A DNA stretch of 64,000 nucleotides from Vibrio taketomensis (GTDB lineage: Bacteria; Pseudomonadota; Gammaproteobacteria; Enterobacterales; Vibrionaceae), in contig NZ_AP019649.1 in the NCBI RefSeq assembly GCF_009938165.1, forward strand, positions 2,356,001-2,420,000, given 5' to 3'. The notes under the pieces are model-generated. The model did not search any database. It saw nothing but the letters and a program-made list of their open reading frames with translations, and had not been told where the DNA came from. The position numbers and the translations under genes were made by a program. Positions within the stretch are counted from its first letter, which is position 1, and each line of letters opens with the position of its first letter. This document shows, one piece after another, positions 39,458 to 50,187 of this stretch.

Positions 39458-40567
39458 ATGAATACAAAACAGCGCTTTGTAGGTGTGATGTCTGGCACCA
39501 GTATGGATGGTGTGGATACCGTTTTAGTTGAAATTGAAAACAACCAAATAAGACTGCTTAATTCCCTTGATTTCCCATTTCCGGATCAACTCAAACAGCG
39601 TTTGCTAAATATTTGCCTTGGGCAACCTACCAATCTCGCCGAGGTTGGAGAACTCGATCACCTACTTGGTCATCTCTTTGCCGATGCAGTCAATGCTTTG
39701 CTTAAGCACGCAAATTGCCCGGCCGAAAGTGTTACGGCCATCGGTAACCATGGACAAACGGTTTATCACCGCCCTGACGGTGATGCGCCTTTCACCATGC
39801 AAATCGGTGATGCCAACATTATTGCTACCAAAACTGGTATCGATACTGTTGCAGATTTTCGCCGCAAAGATATGGCGCTAGGCGGACAAGGCGCACCTTT
39901 GGTCCCTGCTTTTCATCACTCTATTTTTGCCACTAGTGAATCAAGCGTCGTCGTCCTCAATATTGGTGGCATCGCCAATATTTCCGTATTGCGACCAAAT
40001 CAGCCCGTCATTGGCTATGATACAGGGCCTGGCAACATGCTGATGGATGCTTGGTGCAGCATTCATCGCGGCAGTAAATACGATAAAGACGCACAATTTG
40101 CTCGTGAAGGTGTGGTTGTGCCTGAGTTATTAACTCAATTGATGACAGAACCTTATCTACTACGCAGTGCGCCCAAAAGTACCGGGCGCGAATTGTTCAA
40201 CCTGCCGTGGTTAGAACAGCAATTAGAAACCATGACACTAACTAGTCAGGATGTTCAACGTACTTTATGTGAATACACAGCTGTCACGATTGCAAATGAA
40301 GTTGAACGCTATAGCGTTGGGGACAAACCTGAATTATTAGTCTGTGGTGGTGGTGCTTATAATCCGCTATTAATGGAACGTTTGACTGAATTATTGCCGC
40401 AATGGTGCGTGTTAACTACCGATCAAAGAGGGGTAGATAGCAACAATATGGAAGCGATGGCATTTGCATGGCTTGCCCAGCGTCGCATTCACAATTTACC
40501 GAGCAACTTACCGGAAGTGACAGGGGCCAGTCAGCTAGCTTCTCTTGGCGTTCTTTACCCTGCATAA
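39458..40567 (+). CDS. anmK: Anhydro-N-acetylmuramic acid kinase
   Basis: Hydrolyses and phosphorylates 1,6-anhydroMurNAc to MurNAc-6-phosphate in wall recycling. Kinase-fold motifs: FVGVMSGTSMDGVDTV near the start, GNHGQTVYHRP (about residue 100), and VCGGGAYN (about 290). The ATG at 39458 (MNTKQRF, 369 residues) is preferred; a TTG two codons upstream at 39452 is possible but unlikely. The ribosome site is weak in either case. Divergent from nagZ, its pathway partner. Confidence 0.95.
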   Translation: MNTKQRFVGVMSGTSMDGVDTVLVEIENNQIRLLNSLDFPFPDQLKQRLLNICLGQPTNLAEVGELDHLLGHLFADAVNALLKHANCPAESVTAIGNHGQTVYHRPDGDAPFTMQIGDANIIATKTGIDTVADFRRKDMALGGQGAPLVPAFHHSIFATSESSVVVLNIGGIANISVLRPNQPVIGYDTGPGNMLMDAWCSIHRGSKYDKDAQFAREGVVVPELLTQLMTEPYLLRSAPKSTGRELFNLPWLEQQLETMTLTSQDVQRTLCEYTAVTIANEVERYSVGDKPELLVCGGGAYNPLLMERLTELLPQWCVLTTDQRGVDSNNMEAMAFAWLAQRRIHNLPSNLPEVTGASQLASLGVLYPA

Positions 40568-40590
40568 CCATCAGTCTCTTCTGACGAACG

Positions 40591-40620
40591 AAAAAGGCTT
40601 GGATTTCACCAAGCCTTTTT
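40591..40620. terminator. Bidirectional terminator between anmK and the DUF2799 gene
   Basis: AAAAAGGCTTGG - ATTTCA - CCAAGCCTTTTT, perfect stem with A-run and T-run on the two sides. Confidence 0.9.
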
Positions 40621-40638
40621 CTTAAAAACCGAATTTAC

Positions 40639-40986
40639 TTAATACGAGAGCCGCGAATCATCCCAACCACGCTGCCATTCCATGCGAAAACGTTGTGCAT
40701 CCTCTGTACCTTCGCACACACCTTCATAAAACTGCCCAGATAAACCGATTTGATAAGCCGCATTTGGATCGCAGTATTCCGTTACCCCTTGAAGGTACCC
40801 TTGGTCATAATCCGCAGTGTTTACATTCCCCATGCTTGATAGCTCATTAATACTACGAGCTGTTACCCCTCTTATCCCATCTTGATAACCAACTTGATAC
40901 CAATCACCAGCCTGAGCGAAATCTTCAATTGAGCTACTGCAGCCAGCAAGAGCGCTCAGTATCATCACGCTAAACAGCTTTTTCAT
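40639..40986 (-). CDS. DUF2799 family lipoprotein
   Basis: Small lipoprotein, 115 residues, with signal MKKLFSVMILSALAGC and lipobox LAGC. The body has the repeated G-rich pattern of DUF2799: W..VGYQDGIRG, YDQGYLQGVTEYC, YQIGLSGQFYEGVC and W.RGWDDS. Two conserved cysteines outside the lipobox may form a disulfide. Function unknown. Single gene, convergent with anmK. Confidence 0.8.
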   Translation of the reverse strand: MKKLFSVMILSALAGCSSSIEDFAQAGDWYQVGYQDGIRGVTARSINELSSMGNVNTADYDQGYLQGVTEYCDPNAAYQIGLSGQFYEGVCEGTEDAQRFRMEWQRGWDDSRLSY

Positions 40987-41102
40987 TATTTTTCCTTGTC
41001 ATACACACTATCGAATTAGTGTAACTAGTAATCGCTATCGTTGAGAACAACAAACTTAAATTATCGTGAATTTAGCGAAGTATTTATTAAAGAGTCACCT
41101 TC

Positions 41103-41130
41103 AAAAAAAATGAAAGCCCCTTCTGGAGCT
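41103..41130 (-). terminator. Terminator after the M16 peptidase gene
   Basis: Minus strand AGCTCC - AGAA - GGGGCT then TTCATTTTTTTT. Six pairs, one of them G-T, with a long T-tract. Confidence 0.6.
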
Positions 41131-41144
41131 CGCAATAATAGTCA

Positions 41145-43907
41145 CTATTGCTTGGGAGTTAACAACGCTGTGGCTTTGAAACTCCCCATTCCAAACGTCC
41201 ATAATGCTCTTTGCTGCATGTAATCGAGTGAAATATTTTGAGCCGTTTCTTCAAGCTTCAATAAGGCATCAATGCCGTAGCCATGAACTAAATAGCGAGA
41301 ATAGAACCAAGCGCGTTGCGCAGGATCGATATCCAGAGGCTCAAGCGCTAACGTCAATTGTTTCGCAGCGGTTGTCACTTCTTGCTGTGTCAGTGATGTA
41401 CTCAAACCTGCGACAAATTGTTCCAATTCTTTCTCTACAATGGCAACATTTTTACTGGCGACATTCATTTCTATCATCCAGTCAGAAATAGTTTCACCAT
41501 CCGCCGCGACAGGAAAAATTTTCGGCGCATAATCGAAACCATGCTTTTCCCTAATATGGCGATACAAGCGTGCGCTACTGATCCTCTGCAGCATATCATC
41601 AGCAAAAACAGCTTTGGCAGTTCTTGGTTGTGGGGAGGTATTGATAATACGTTGAACGACAGTAACTTTATCTTCGTGCGCCTCTGCAAGCGCAAGAGCA
41701 GGTTCTGCTGCAGTATTAAAGCCACTACCCAAATCCAACGGTGCTTTCGGTGTCGTCATATCAATAGAGGCAACATATTGACGCAACAATGGGGCCAGTT
41801 GAGTCGGCTCCATATCGGCAATAATCACCAGTTTATTGCCTCGCTGATATGAAAATAAATGATGATGCACTTGCTGTAGCTGTTCGACCGTCACAGACGC
41901 AAAATCATTATCGGTAAGAAAGCGATAACGACTCTCTGGAAGATAAATATTATCAACTTGAGCTTTGGCAAACTTACCTTCAGGTGTATTTAGATAAGTG
42001 TAGCTACGTAGTTTCGCTTCTTGTTTCACCGCATCTAATTGACGCGGCTTTATGTTTAGCTCGGTAGCAATATTGAACATCACATTAAACACTAATGCGA
42101 GATGCTCTGTCGCCGCATTGATCTCCAAACCATGCGATGTTGGGTGAATAAAGGGGTAAATGGCGCTATCGTGCTTACGCATCAAACGATCTAATTGCGG
42201 GCCATCTAAGTGGCCTAAGCCACTACGCATACCTACATCAATCAACAACATACTGGCAGGATGAAGATCTTGAGGGAGTGCAGCTCTCCCCCCTTGGCTG
42301 ACGTAAACAATGTGCGCGCGCTGACCTGCTTTCGAATCTTGTTGTAGCCATACTTCGACCCCGTTGCTTAAAGTCCAAACGGTCAGATTACCATCGTGTT
42401 GTGTTCTTGAAAGTAACTCCCCTTTATGGGCCGGTTGAACCAAATCTGCCACTTCGGTGGTTGTGTTAACCGGTTTAAAACCTTGTTTGGCATATAAGGT
42501 TGGTAGTGCATCTAACCGACTAGAAAGTTGTGCAGGATCCTCCCCCTCACCTTGCCCAATTACCCACTGTATTGGTGATGAAAGTAGTTGAGTCAACTGC
42601 TGGTTTACCTCTTTTAGCGTCGCTAACTCGATAAATTCCTGTAAGCTATCTCGTTGTTTTTCCTGGCCTTGAACAATAAAATCATGCTCAATTGAATGGG
42701 CTTTTTGCTGGGCAATTTGTGCCGGTTTGCGCTTATTCCACTGAGTATCAAAGTTGCCAAGGCTATCTCGATAATATGACATCGCAGCATCTAACTCATC
42801 CTGATTCACGCCGTGATCTCGAAGAGAACGTAACGTGGCCAAAAACAGCGCTTCGACCTGCGCCCTGTGCTCTGGCGCAAATGAAATTCCCCCCGCCGAA
42901 TAACGTTGATAATGAATCAGCTCACCATACGCTCGTGCATACTGCACAGACAGTGCTGAATCATTAACGGTCGCCATTAAACGCAGGTTGATCAACTGCT
43001 CACTGAGTGCGTCAAACCACTCTTGATTGAGTTGTTGTTGAGTACGAGAAGCGCTACTCGAACGCGCAATGAAATAGTTCAAGCTCGGCGATTCTTTTGA
43101 ACTGACAGAAATGAGTTGTGGCTGCGTATTGATATTGAAGACGCGCTGTTTAACTAATGATTCATCGCCTTGGTTTTCCCAATTCGAAAAATGTTCAGTA
43201 ATGAGTTGCCCCGCGGTGGCGGCATCGATATTTCCCGCGATAATCAACTCAACATGTTGGGGCTGGTACCATTGCTGGTAATATGCTTCTAATCCATCCG
43301 CAGTTGCTGTTTCAATCGACACCTCAGTGCCAAGCGGGTCGGCATGCTCAAGCGGGGTTGACTTTATTAAGTTTAAATAGGACTGCTCAAACAGACTCTT
43401 GTTTTCTAACCTTGATAAACGGAATTCCCCAAGAATGACTCCTTTCTCTGATTCAACCTGCTGAGGGTCAAACTCAATGCCATCTCCCACATCTCTCATC
43501 CAAGTTAAAGCCATCGTTAAATCAGCTGCGCTGGCTAAATCTAGCTGGTAATGCGTTAATTGATAGGCAGTAAATGCATTGATATCCCGACCAAAAGATT
43601 TTCCGGATTTCTCCACTAACTGAATAATCTCGTTGCCACTAAAGTTACGCGTACCATTAAATGCCATATGTTCGACAAAATGGGCATACCCCTTTTGATT
43701 ATCATTTTCTTGAAGAGAGCCGACATGTACCAGCATACGTACCGAAACTTCTTCATCACTGGTTGGGTAGATATGATAACGAAGTCCATTTTCCAATTGT
43801 CCTTGCGTCCAATTTTCATCAGCGATCAGTGCTTTTTCCTCATGACGCTCACACGCAGAAAGAATGGCCACAATGAACACCAACATCACTTTAAAAATGA
43901 ATTGCAT
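41145..43907 (-). CDS. M16 family zinc peptidase, lipoprotein
   Basis: Large insulinase-type peptidase of 920 residues. It starts with a lipoprotein signal, MQFIFKVMLVFIVAIL followed by the lipobox LSAC, so it is tethered in the envelope. The N-terminal M16 unit has the inverted zinc motif HFVEHMAF (HxxEH) around residue 82 and the downstream ESEKGVILGEF glutamate, so it should be active. Two M16C-like and a second inactive-type domain (about 490-700, lacking HxxEH) follow. It resembles PqqL or YhjJ-type envelope peptidases, but the substrate is not known. Confidence 0.85.
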   Translation of the reverse strand: MQFIFKVMLVFIVAILSACERHEEKALIADENWTQGQLENGLRYHIYPTSDEEVSVRMLVHVGSLQENDNQKGYAHFVEHMAFNGTRNFSGNEIIQLVEKSGKSFGRDINAFTAYQLTHYQLDLASAADLTMALTWMRDVGDGIEFDPQQVESEKGVILGEFRLSRLENKSLFEQSYLNLIKSTPLEHADPLGTEVSIETATADGLEAYYQQWYQPQHVELIIAGNIDAATAGQLITEHFSNWENQGDESLVKQRVFNINTQPQLISVSSKESPSLNYFIARSSSASRTQQQLNQEWFDALSEQLINLRLMATVNDSALSVQYARAYGELIHYQRYSAGGISFAPEHRAQVEALFLATLRSLRDHGVNQDELDAAMSYYRDSLGNFDTQWNKRKPAQIAQQKAHSIEHDFIVQGQEKQRDSLQEFIELATLKEVNQQLTQLLSSPIQWVIGQGEGEDPAQLSSRLDALPTLYAKQGFKPVNTTTEVADLVQPAHKGELLSRTQHDGNLTVWTLSNGVEVWLQQDSKAGQRAHIVYVSQGGRAALPQDLHPASMLLIDVGMRSGLGHLDGPQLDRLMRKHDSAIYPFIHPTSHGLEINAATEHLALVFNVMFNIATELNIKPRQLDAVKQEAKLRSYTYLNTPEGKFAKAQVDNIYLPESRYRFLTDNDFASVTVEQLQQVHHHLFSYQRGNKLVIIADMEPTQLAPLLRQYVASIDMTTPKAPLDLGSGFNTAAEPALALAEAHEDKVTVVQRIINTSPQPRTAKAVFADDMLQRISSARLYRHIREKHGFDYAPKIFPVAADGETISDWMIEMNVASKNVAIVEKELEQFVAGLSTSLTQQEVTTAAKQLTLALEPLDIDPAQRAWFYSRYLVHGYGIDALLKLEETAQNISLDYMQQRALWTFGMGSFKATALLTPKQ

Positions 43908-44061
43908 ATCAGTCCCTTACTTCACAGTTAGAGCTTTACTATACTTTCAAATATCAGCGCTATGACTTTCATTCCCGATGACAAAGAGAAAAACACCATT
44001 GAGAACACAATTTCATGCAATCATTCATCTTAATGGGTGTTCAACTCTGTGCTCACGCGCA

Positions 44062-44101
44062 AAAAAAACCGCTGAACTTTCGTTAACAGCGGCTTTTTTA
44101 T
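44062..44101 (-). terminator. Terminator after ispH
   Basis: Minus strand GCCGCTGTT - AACGAAA - GTTCAGCGGT followed by a long T-run; one bulge in the stem. Confidence 0.8.
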
Positions 44102-44115
44102 TTTAGTAGATTGAA

Positions 44116-45081
44116 TCAATCAACTTGCTTAATTTGTAGCTCTTTTGGCACTTCAAAGAACATGTTCTCTTCACGGCCCGTCACTTCTTCTACAGAGCGC
44201 GTACCTACCAATTCTTTGATGCGCTCCATGATTTGGTTAACTAACTCTTCAGGAGCTGAAGCACCCGCTGTAACGCCGACTTTGCGCTTACCCTCAAACC
44301 ACTGGGTTTGAATATCTTCAGGGCAATCGGTGAGATAACCAGGCGTACCCAGCTTTTCAGCCAACTCTTTAAGGCGAGTGGAATTTGATGAGTTTTTAGA
44401 ACCCACCACGATCATCACATCGACTTTTTCAGCGATTTCACGCACAGCGTCTTGGCGGTTTTGCGTAGCGTAGCAGATGTCATCTTTACGCGGGCCTTGG
44501 ATCTCAGGAAATACTCGGCGCAGTTCAGCAATTACATCTGCCGTTTCATCAACTGATAGCGTGGTTTGACTTACATAATGTAAATCGCTTGGATCTTTCA
44601 CGACATCAAGTAACTTCGCTACATCAGCAGGCTTTTCAACTAAATACATGCCACCCGTTGCGCTTGAGTATTGGCCCATCGTGCCTTCCACTTCAGGATG
44701 GCCAGCATGACCAATTAGCACCACTTCCAAGTTGCGACGACTCGCTCGTGCTACTTCCATATGCACTTTGGTCACCAATGGACAGGTAGCATCAAAGACC
44801 GTCAATGCACGTGCTTTGGCTTCTTGACGCACAGCTTGTGATACACCATGAGCAGAAAAGATCACAATGTTGTCGTCTGGCACTTCATGCAGTTCTTCAA
44901 CAAAAATAGCACCACGCTGTTTTAGCCCTTCTACGACAAAGCGGTTGTGCACCACTTCATGACGAACGTAAATTGGTGGCTGGTAGATTTCCAGGGCACG
45001 TTCTACGATGCTAATGGCTCGGTCTACACCGGCACAAAAACCGCGTGGATTGGCTAACAGGATTTTCATTTCATTGCTCAT
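44116..45081 (-). CDS. ispH: 4-hydroxy-3-methylbut-2-enyl diphosphate reductase IspH
   Basis: Last step of the MEP isoprenoid pathway, an iron-sulfur reductase producing IPP and DMAPP. The three cluster cysteines are in [21 protein letters not shown] and [11 protein letters not shown]. The start [10 protein letters not shown] at 45081 (321 residues) is chosen; MKILLA at 45069 is equally plausible, and an ATG at 45105 inside the fkpB stop is less likely. It follows fkpB in the lspA-fkpB-ispH cluster. Confidence 0.95.
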   Translation of the reverse strand: MSNEMKILLANPRGFCAGVDRAISIVERALEIYQPPIYVRHEVVHNRFVVEGLKQRGAIFVEELHEVPDDNIVIFSAHGVSQAVRQEAKARALTVFDATCPLVTKVHMEVARASRRNLEVVLIGHAGHPEVEGTMGQYSSATGGMYLVEKPADVAKLLDVVKDPSDLHYVSQTTLSVDETADVIAELRRVFPEIQGPRKDDICYATQNRQDAVREIAEKVDVMIVVGSKNSSNSTRLKELAEKLGTPGYLTDCPEDIQTQWFEGKRKVGVTAGASAPEELVNQIMERIKELVGTRSVEEVTGREENMFFEVPKELQIKQVD

Positions 45082-45104
45082 GGCGTCATTTCTTCTATGG
45101 GGCA

Positions 45105-45536
45105 TTATTCTACTGACAAAATTTCAACTTCAAAAGTCACATCTTGTCCTGCCAGAGGGTGGTTAAAGTCAACCGTGACCGAATCGCCAGCAATATCGGT
45201 AATAATTCCGGGAATTTCCATCCCATCAGGGCCGCTAAATGCCATGATGGTACCCACTTCTACCTCGGCATCACCAACAAACTTGGCGCGATCCATATAA
45301 TGGATGTTGTCTGGATTTGGCATGCCAAAAGCATCTGCTGCGGCAAGTTCGATTGCTTTGTTGTCACCAGAGTTTAACCCCAGCAAACACTGCTCAAAGT
45401 TATCACTCAAGCTACCATCACCAATGACTAACTTGGCAGGCTTTCCCATATTATGGGTACTATCGGCAACGGAGCCGTCTTTCATCTTAATGGTAAAATG
45501 CAAAGTAACGGTAGAGTTATGGGCTATTGCGGTCAC
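45105..45536 (-). CDS. fkpB: FKBP-type peptidyl-prolyl isomerase FkpB (SlpA)
   Basis: SlyD-like prolyl isomerase. N-terminal FKBP half [21 protein letters not shown], then the inserted chaperone IF domain (about residues 70-125) and return to the FKBP fold. It lacks the His-rich metal tail of SlyD, as expected for FkpB. 143 residues. It sits between lspA and ispH, which matches E. coli. A terminator lies between lspA and this gene, so it may have its own promoter. Confidence 0.94.
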   Translation of the reverse strand: MTAIAHNSTVTLHFTIKMKDGSVADSTHNMGKPAKLVIGDGSLSDNFEQCLLGLNSGDNKAIELAAADAFGMPNPDNIHYMDRAKFVGDAEVEVGTIMAFSGPDGMEIPGIITDIAGDSVTVDFNHPLAGQDVTFEVEILSVE

Positions 45537-45582
45537 GTTCTGACTTCCTTGTGAATATTATTATCTTCGTAAACTGACGTTA

Positions 45583-45616
45583 TAAAAAAAACGCTGTCGA
45601 ATCAACGGACAGCGTT
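45583..45616 (-). terminator. Terminator after lspA
   Basis: Minus strand AACGCTGTC - CGTTGATTC - GACAGCGTT followed by a run of eight T. It separates lspA from fkpB. Confidence 0.85.
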
Positions 45617-45642
45617 TATGGTTATTCATTTTTTTGCCACTT

Positions 45643-46152
45643 TTAGGCCTTGGTTTTATCTTTGCTGATAAAACCGTCTAAAATGATCATCGCAGCACCA
45701 ATACAGATCGTAGTATCGGCTAAGTTGAATGCAGGCCAATGGTAGGTACCCCAGTAAAAATCTAGGTAATCCACCACAAAACCATGTACAACACGGTCGA
45801 ATACGTTACCAACCGCACCACCGATGATCATCGCATAGGCAATGTTATTCCATTTCTCTTTGGCTGGTAACTTACTCATCCAGTAAGTCAGCATTGCTGT
45901 TACCACAAAAGCAATACCAGTAAACAACCAACGTTGCCAACCCGCTTGATCGCTCAGAAAGCTAAATGCTGCGCCATAGTTATGCACATACAGTAGGTTA
46001 AAGAATGGCAGGATTTCAATACGGTTATTCCAGCCATACCCCATGGTGTTCATCACCACCAATTTGATCGCAATATCAGCCACAAAGATAATTAAGGCCA
46101 ACCACAGCCAACGTACGCCAGACTCTTTCAGTGTTAGTGCTTTTTCACTCAT
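45643..46152 (-). CDS. lspA: Lipoprotein signal peptidase LspA
   Basis: Inner-membrane aspartyl peptidase that removes signal peptides from diacylglyceryl prolipoproteins. Four membrane helices are visible (about residues 9-29, 65-85, 92-112 and 135-157). The catalytic aspartates are in [18 protein letters not shown] and [11 protein letters not shown]. Start MSEKALTL at 46152 (169 residues) matches the family; a start six codons earlier is less conserved. Together with Lgt (56279-57101) it processes the lipoproteins seen here (BamD, DUF2799, M16). Confidence 0.96.
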   Translation of the reverse strand: MSEKALTLKESGVRWLWLALIIFVADIAIKLVVMNTMGYGWNNRIEILPFFNLLYVHNYGAAFSFLSDQAGWQRWLFTGIAFVVTAMLTYWMSKLPAKEKWNNIAYAMIIGGAVGNVFDRVVHGFVVDYLDFYWGTYHWPAFNLADTTICIGAAMIILDGFISKDKTKA

Positions 46153-46295
46153 TTCATTACCTAAAAACAACCCCAGTAAAGACTGGGGCTATTTGAATGT
46201 TAAAAAGTTCCGAGCTTTCGCCTATCTTATTCAAAATTATTGGTTTTATCGTTAAACGTAGTCGATAACGCTATAGAACCAAGAATGATGAGTAA

Positions 46296-49122
46296 TTATG
46301 CGAATTTGCGAACTTCACCTTCACCATCAATATTCGACACACAACGACCACACACTGTCTCGTGACCTGCGATTGTGCCTACATCTGGCGTGTGGTGCCA
46401 ACAACGGTCACACTTCTCAGCTTCAGTTGCTTTTACTTCCACAAACAGACCTTCAATATCTGTTGCTTTCGCTGCATCTGATTTCTCGCTTAGCGGTTTA
46501 ACCACTGCTGCTGAAGTTAGCAGTACAAAACGCAGTTCATCTTCAAGCTTGTTGATTTTCGCTGCTAGTGCGTCATCTGCGTATAGCGTTACTTCCGCTT
46601 GTAGCGCACCACCGATTACTTTTTCAGTACGTGCTGCTTCTAGCAGTTTGTTTACCCACCACGAACTTTTGGATTTCAGTCCAGAATTCGTTGTTAAGCT
46701 CTTCGCCTACAGCTAGACCAAATAGACCATCGAACCACTCACCAGTGAATACGAATTTTTCGCGCTCGCCTGGCATTTCGTTCCAGATTTCATCTGCTGT
46801 GAACGACATGATTGGCGCCATCCAACGAACTAGTGCTTCTACGATGTAGTAAAGCGCAGTTTGACAGCTACGTTGTGCGTGGCCACCTAGTTTCGCGGTG
46901 TATTGACGGTCTTTGATCACGTCTAGGTAGAATGAACCCATTTCTACTGAACAGAAGTGCATCAGACGCTGCATAACGGCGTGCGTGTTGTACTCTTCGT
47001 AAGCTTTTACGATTTCTTCTTGTGCTGCTAGTGCGCGGCCTACAGCCCAACGATCTAGCGCCACCATTTCTTCAGCAGGAACGATGTCTGTTGCTGGGTT
47101 GAAACCATTTAGGTTTGCAAGGAAGAAACGTGCAGTGTTACGAATACGACGGTATGCATCTGCAGAGCGTTTTAGGATTTCATCAGAGACTGCCACTTCA
47201 CCTGTGTAGTCCGTTGATGCAACCCATAGACGTAGAATATCTGCACCTAGCTTGTTAGTTACGTCTTTAGGCGCAACAACGTTACCGATAGATTTAGACA
47301 TCTTACGACCATGACCATCGACCACAAAACCGTGGGTTAGCACTTGTTTGTATGGTGCTACGTCTTTCATCGCAATTGATGAAATGAGAGACGACTGGAA
47401 CCAACCGCGGTGTTGGTCTGAACCTTCAAGGTATAGGTCTGCACTATGGCCGTTGAACTCTTCACGAGCATCAACGACTGCGTAGTGAGTAACACCTGAG
47501 TCGAACCATACGTCTAGAGTATCGAGTACTTTTTCGTATTGGTCTGCGTCTTCACCTAGTAGTTCTGCGTTATCCACATCCCACCAAGCTTGAATGCCTT
47601 TTTGCTCAACTAGTTGTGCTACTTTTTCAATTAGCTCTAGTGAGTTAGGGTGCAGTTCAGCGGTCTCTTTGTGTACGAATAGAGCGATTGGCACACCCCA
47701 AGTACGTTGACGAGAGATACACCATTCTGGGCGACCTTCGATCATACCTTCGATACGGCTTTGACCCCATTCTGGCATCCATTGAACACCTTTGATTGAC
47801 TCTAGTGCTTTAGCACGTAGGCCAGCTTGATCCATTGAGATGAACCATTGTGGTGTTGCACGGAAGATGATCGGAGTCTTATGACGCCAGCAATGTGGGT
47901 AGCTATGCTCGTAAGCGTGATGGTGTAGTAGTGCACCAACTTCTTTTAGCTTTTCAACCACAGCATCATTTGCTTTAAACACATGTTGACCAGCAAATAG
48001 CTCAGTATCTGGTAGGTAAACACCGTTTGAACCCACTGGGTTTGCTACTTCTAGACCGTATTTTTGACCTACTGCAAAGTCTTCTTGACCGTGGCCAGGT
48101 GCTGTATGAACCACACCCGTACCTGAATCCGTTGTTACGTGATCGCCAAGGATCGCAGGAACAGTGAAGTCGTAGAATGGGTGGTTGAACTGAGCAAGCT
48201 CGAGATCTGCACCTTTAGCAAAACCAAGATTATGGAAGTGCTCGATACCCGCACGATCCATCACATCTTTCGCAAGCTCAGATGCAACGATGATACGCTC
48301 AGGGTTTTCGCCTTCAATTTGAATTAGCACGTATTCTAGATCGTCACGTAGACATACTGCGCGGTTTGCAGGCAGAGTCCATGGCGTTGTTGTCCAGATT
48401 ACGATAGATACGTCGCCGTGACCTTCATGACCTTCGTTAAGGGCAAATTTAGCAAGTACTGCTGCTTCATCTGCGGCTTTAAAACGTACGTCGATAGATG
48501 GCGATACTTTGTCTTTGTACTCTACTTCTGCTTCAGCCAATGCGCTGCCACAGTCCGTACACCAGTGAACTGGTTTGAAACCTTTTAGTAGGTGACCTTT
48601 ATCAGCGATTTTACCTAGCGCACGAATGATGTTTGCTTCAGTAGCAAAATCCATTGTGCGGTATGGCTTATCCCACTCACCCATGATACCAAGACGCTTG
48701 AAGCTCTCTTTTTGACCTTCAACTTGGCCTGCTGCGTATTCGCGACATTTTTCACGGAACTCAGCGGCCGTTACTTTTTGGCCTGGCTTACCTACTTTCT
48801 TCTCTACCATTAGTTCGATAGGAAGACCGTGACAGTCCCAACCAGGAATGTATGGTGCGTCAAAACCTGAAAGTGTTTTGGATTTAATAATAATGTCTTT
48901 AAGAATCTTGTTTAGTGCGTGGCCAATATGAATGTCACCGTTCGCATATGGAGGACCATCGTGCAATACGAATGACTTTTTGCCTTTTTTAGCTTTACGG
49001 ATTTCACCGTAAAGATCTTCTTTATACCAACGCTCAAGCATTTCTGGCTCACGTTGTGCCAGATTGCCGCGCATCGGAAACCCTGTTTCAGGTAAGTTCA
49101 GGGTATCTTTATACTCACTCAT
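46296..49122 (-). CDS. ileS: Isoleucyl-tRNA synthetase, frameshifted near 46655-46671
   Basis: Class I synthetase that charges tRNA-Ile. The 5' part (46624-49122) encodes 832 residues with HIGH in [16 protein letters not shown] in [10 protein letters not shown] and the CP1 editing domain. After EFWTEIQK the frame breaks into a short unrelated tail. The expected C-terminus ([18 protein letters not shown], then the zinc motif CDRCWHH...CGRCVSN ending EVRKFA) continues in another frame from 46655 to 46296. Comparison implies two one-base losses, in an A run and a G run, within 17 bases. The total would be about 941 residues, normal for IleS. Since ileS is essential, a sequencing error is more likely than a dead gene. 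It follows ribF. Confidence 0.93.
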
Positions 49123-49186
49123 CGATTCTTAATTCCGTTATATTGGGCGAAAGTTAGACATTACGTTAATCGGTGGAATAAACCGA

Positions 49187-50122
49187 TCAACCCTTAAACT
49201 GACGCAGCCACACCCTAGCTGCCTCAGCATCCAATTCAATTTGCTGTTTAAGCGCTTCAAACGATTCAAACTTATGTTCATCGCGAAGCTTTTCTAGAAG
49301 TACGATTTCTAGCTGCTTGCCATATAAATCGCCTTGAAAGTCGAATAAATGTACTTCTAATTGTTGGCGAACACCATTCACAGTTGGTCGTTGACCAATG
49401 TTCGCTACCCCACCAATTGCTGAGTCACCAAGACCTAAGGCTTGAACAACATACACCCCAGAGACTGGAGATACACTGCGTTTTAGCGGAATGTTGGCTG
49501 TAGGAAAACCAATAGTTCTTCCTAATTTGCGGCCATGAGAAACACGACCACTAATACTGTAATCACGCCCAAGCATGTTTGCCGCTTGCGGCAAATCATC
49601 TTCAGCCAGCGCAGTGCGAATCGCAGTACTGCTTACACGTAATTGCTGTAAACAGAAGCTTTGGGTACTTACGACCTCAAAACCATACTTTTTGCCGGCT
49701 TGTTGCAGCATCGCAAAGTTACCTGTGCGGCCACGGCCAAAGCAAAAATCATCACCCACTACGAGAAACTTAACACCCAATCGCTTGACCAACAAGTCAC
49801 TAATAAACTCCTCCGCGGTTAAAGCTGAGAAATGCTTATTAAAGATAACGCACAATAAACGATCGATATTGAGCTTACTTAATTGAACAAACTTATCACG
49901 TAAACGAGTTAAACGTGCTGGCGCTTTGCCCTGAGCAAATAACTCCAATGGCTGCGGTTCAAAGGTCATCACCATTGAAGGTAAATTAAGCGCCTTCGCT
50001 TGTTGTGAGACCTGTTGTAAAACGGCTTGGTGACCAAGATGAACACCATCGAAGTTTCCTATGGTTAACACACACCCTTGATGATGTGGCTGAATATTAT
50101 GAATACCTCGTATCAATTCCAT
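49187..50122 (-). CDS. ribF: Bifunctional riboflavin kinase / FAD synthetase RibF
   Basis: Converts riboflavin to FMN and then FAD. N-terminal adenylyltransferase domain with TIGNFDGVHLGHQAVL (HxGH-type motif) around residue 22 and VGDDFCFGRGRTG near 125; C-terminal kinase domain with GRTIGFPTANI (about 205) and HLFDF. 311 residues, normal length. Located upstream of ileS and downstream of murJ on the same strand, the widely conserved ribF-ileS-lspA order. Confidence 0.97.
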   Translation of the reverse strand: MELIRGIHNIQPHHQGCVLTIGNFDGVHLGHQAVLQQVSQQAKALNLPSMVMTFEPQPLELFAQGKAPARLTRLRDKFVQLSKLNIDRLLCVIFNKHFSALTAEEFISDLLVKRLGVKFLVVGDDFCFGRGRTGNFAMLQQAGKKYGFEVVSTQSFCLQQLRVSSTAIRTALAEDDLPQAANMLGRDYSISGRVSHGRKLGRTIGFPTANIPLKRSVSPVSGVYVVQALGLGDSAIGGVANIGQRPTVNGVRQQLEVHLFDFQGDLYGKQLEIVLLEKLRDEHKFESFEALKQQIELDAEAARVWLRQFKG

Positions 50123-50187
50123 GGGAAGCTACACTTGCCTTTTCAATTTACACTGCGTGAAACCGACGGATTATATATCAACAACGA

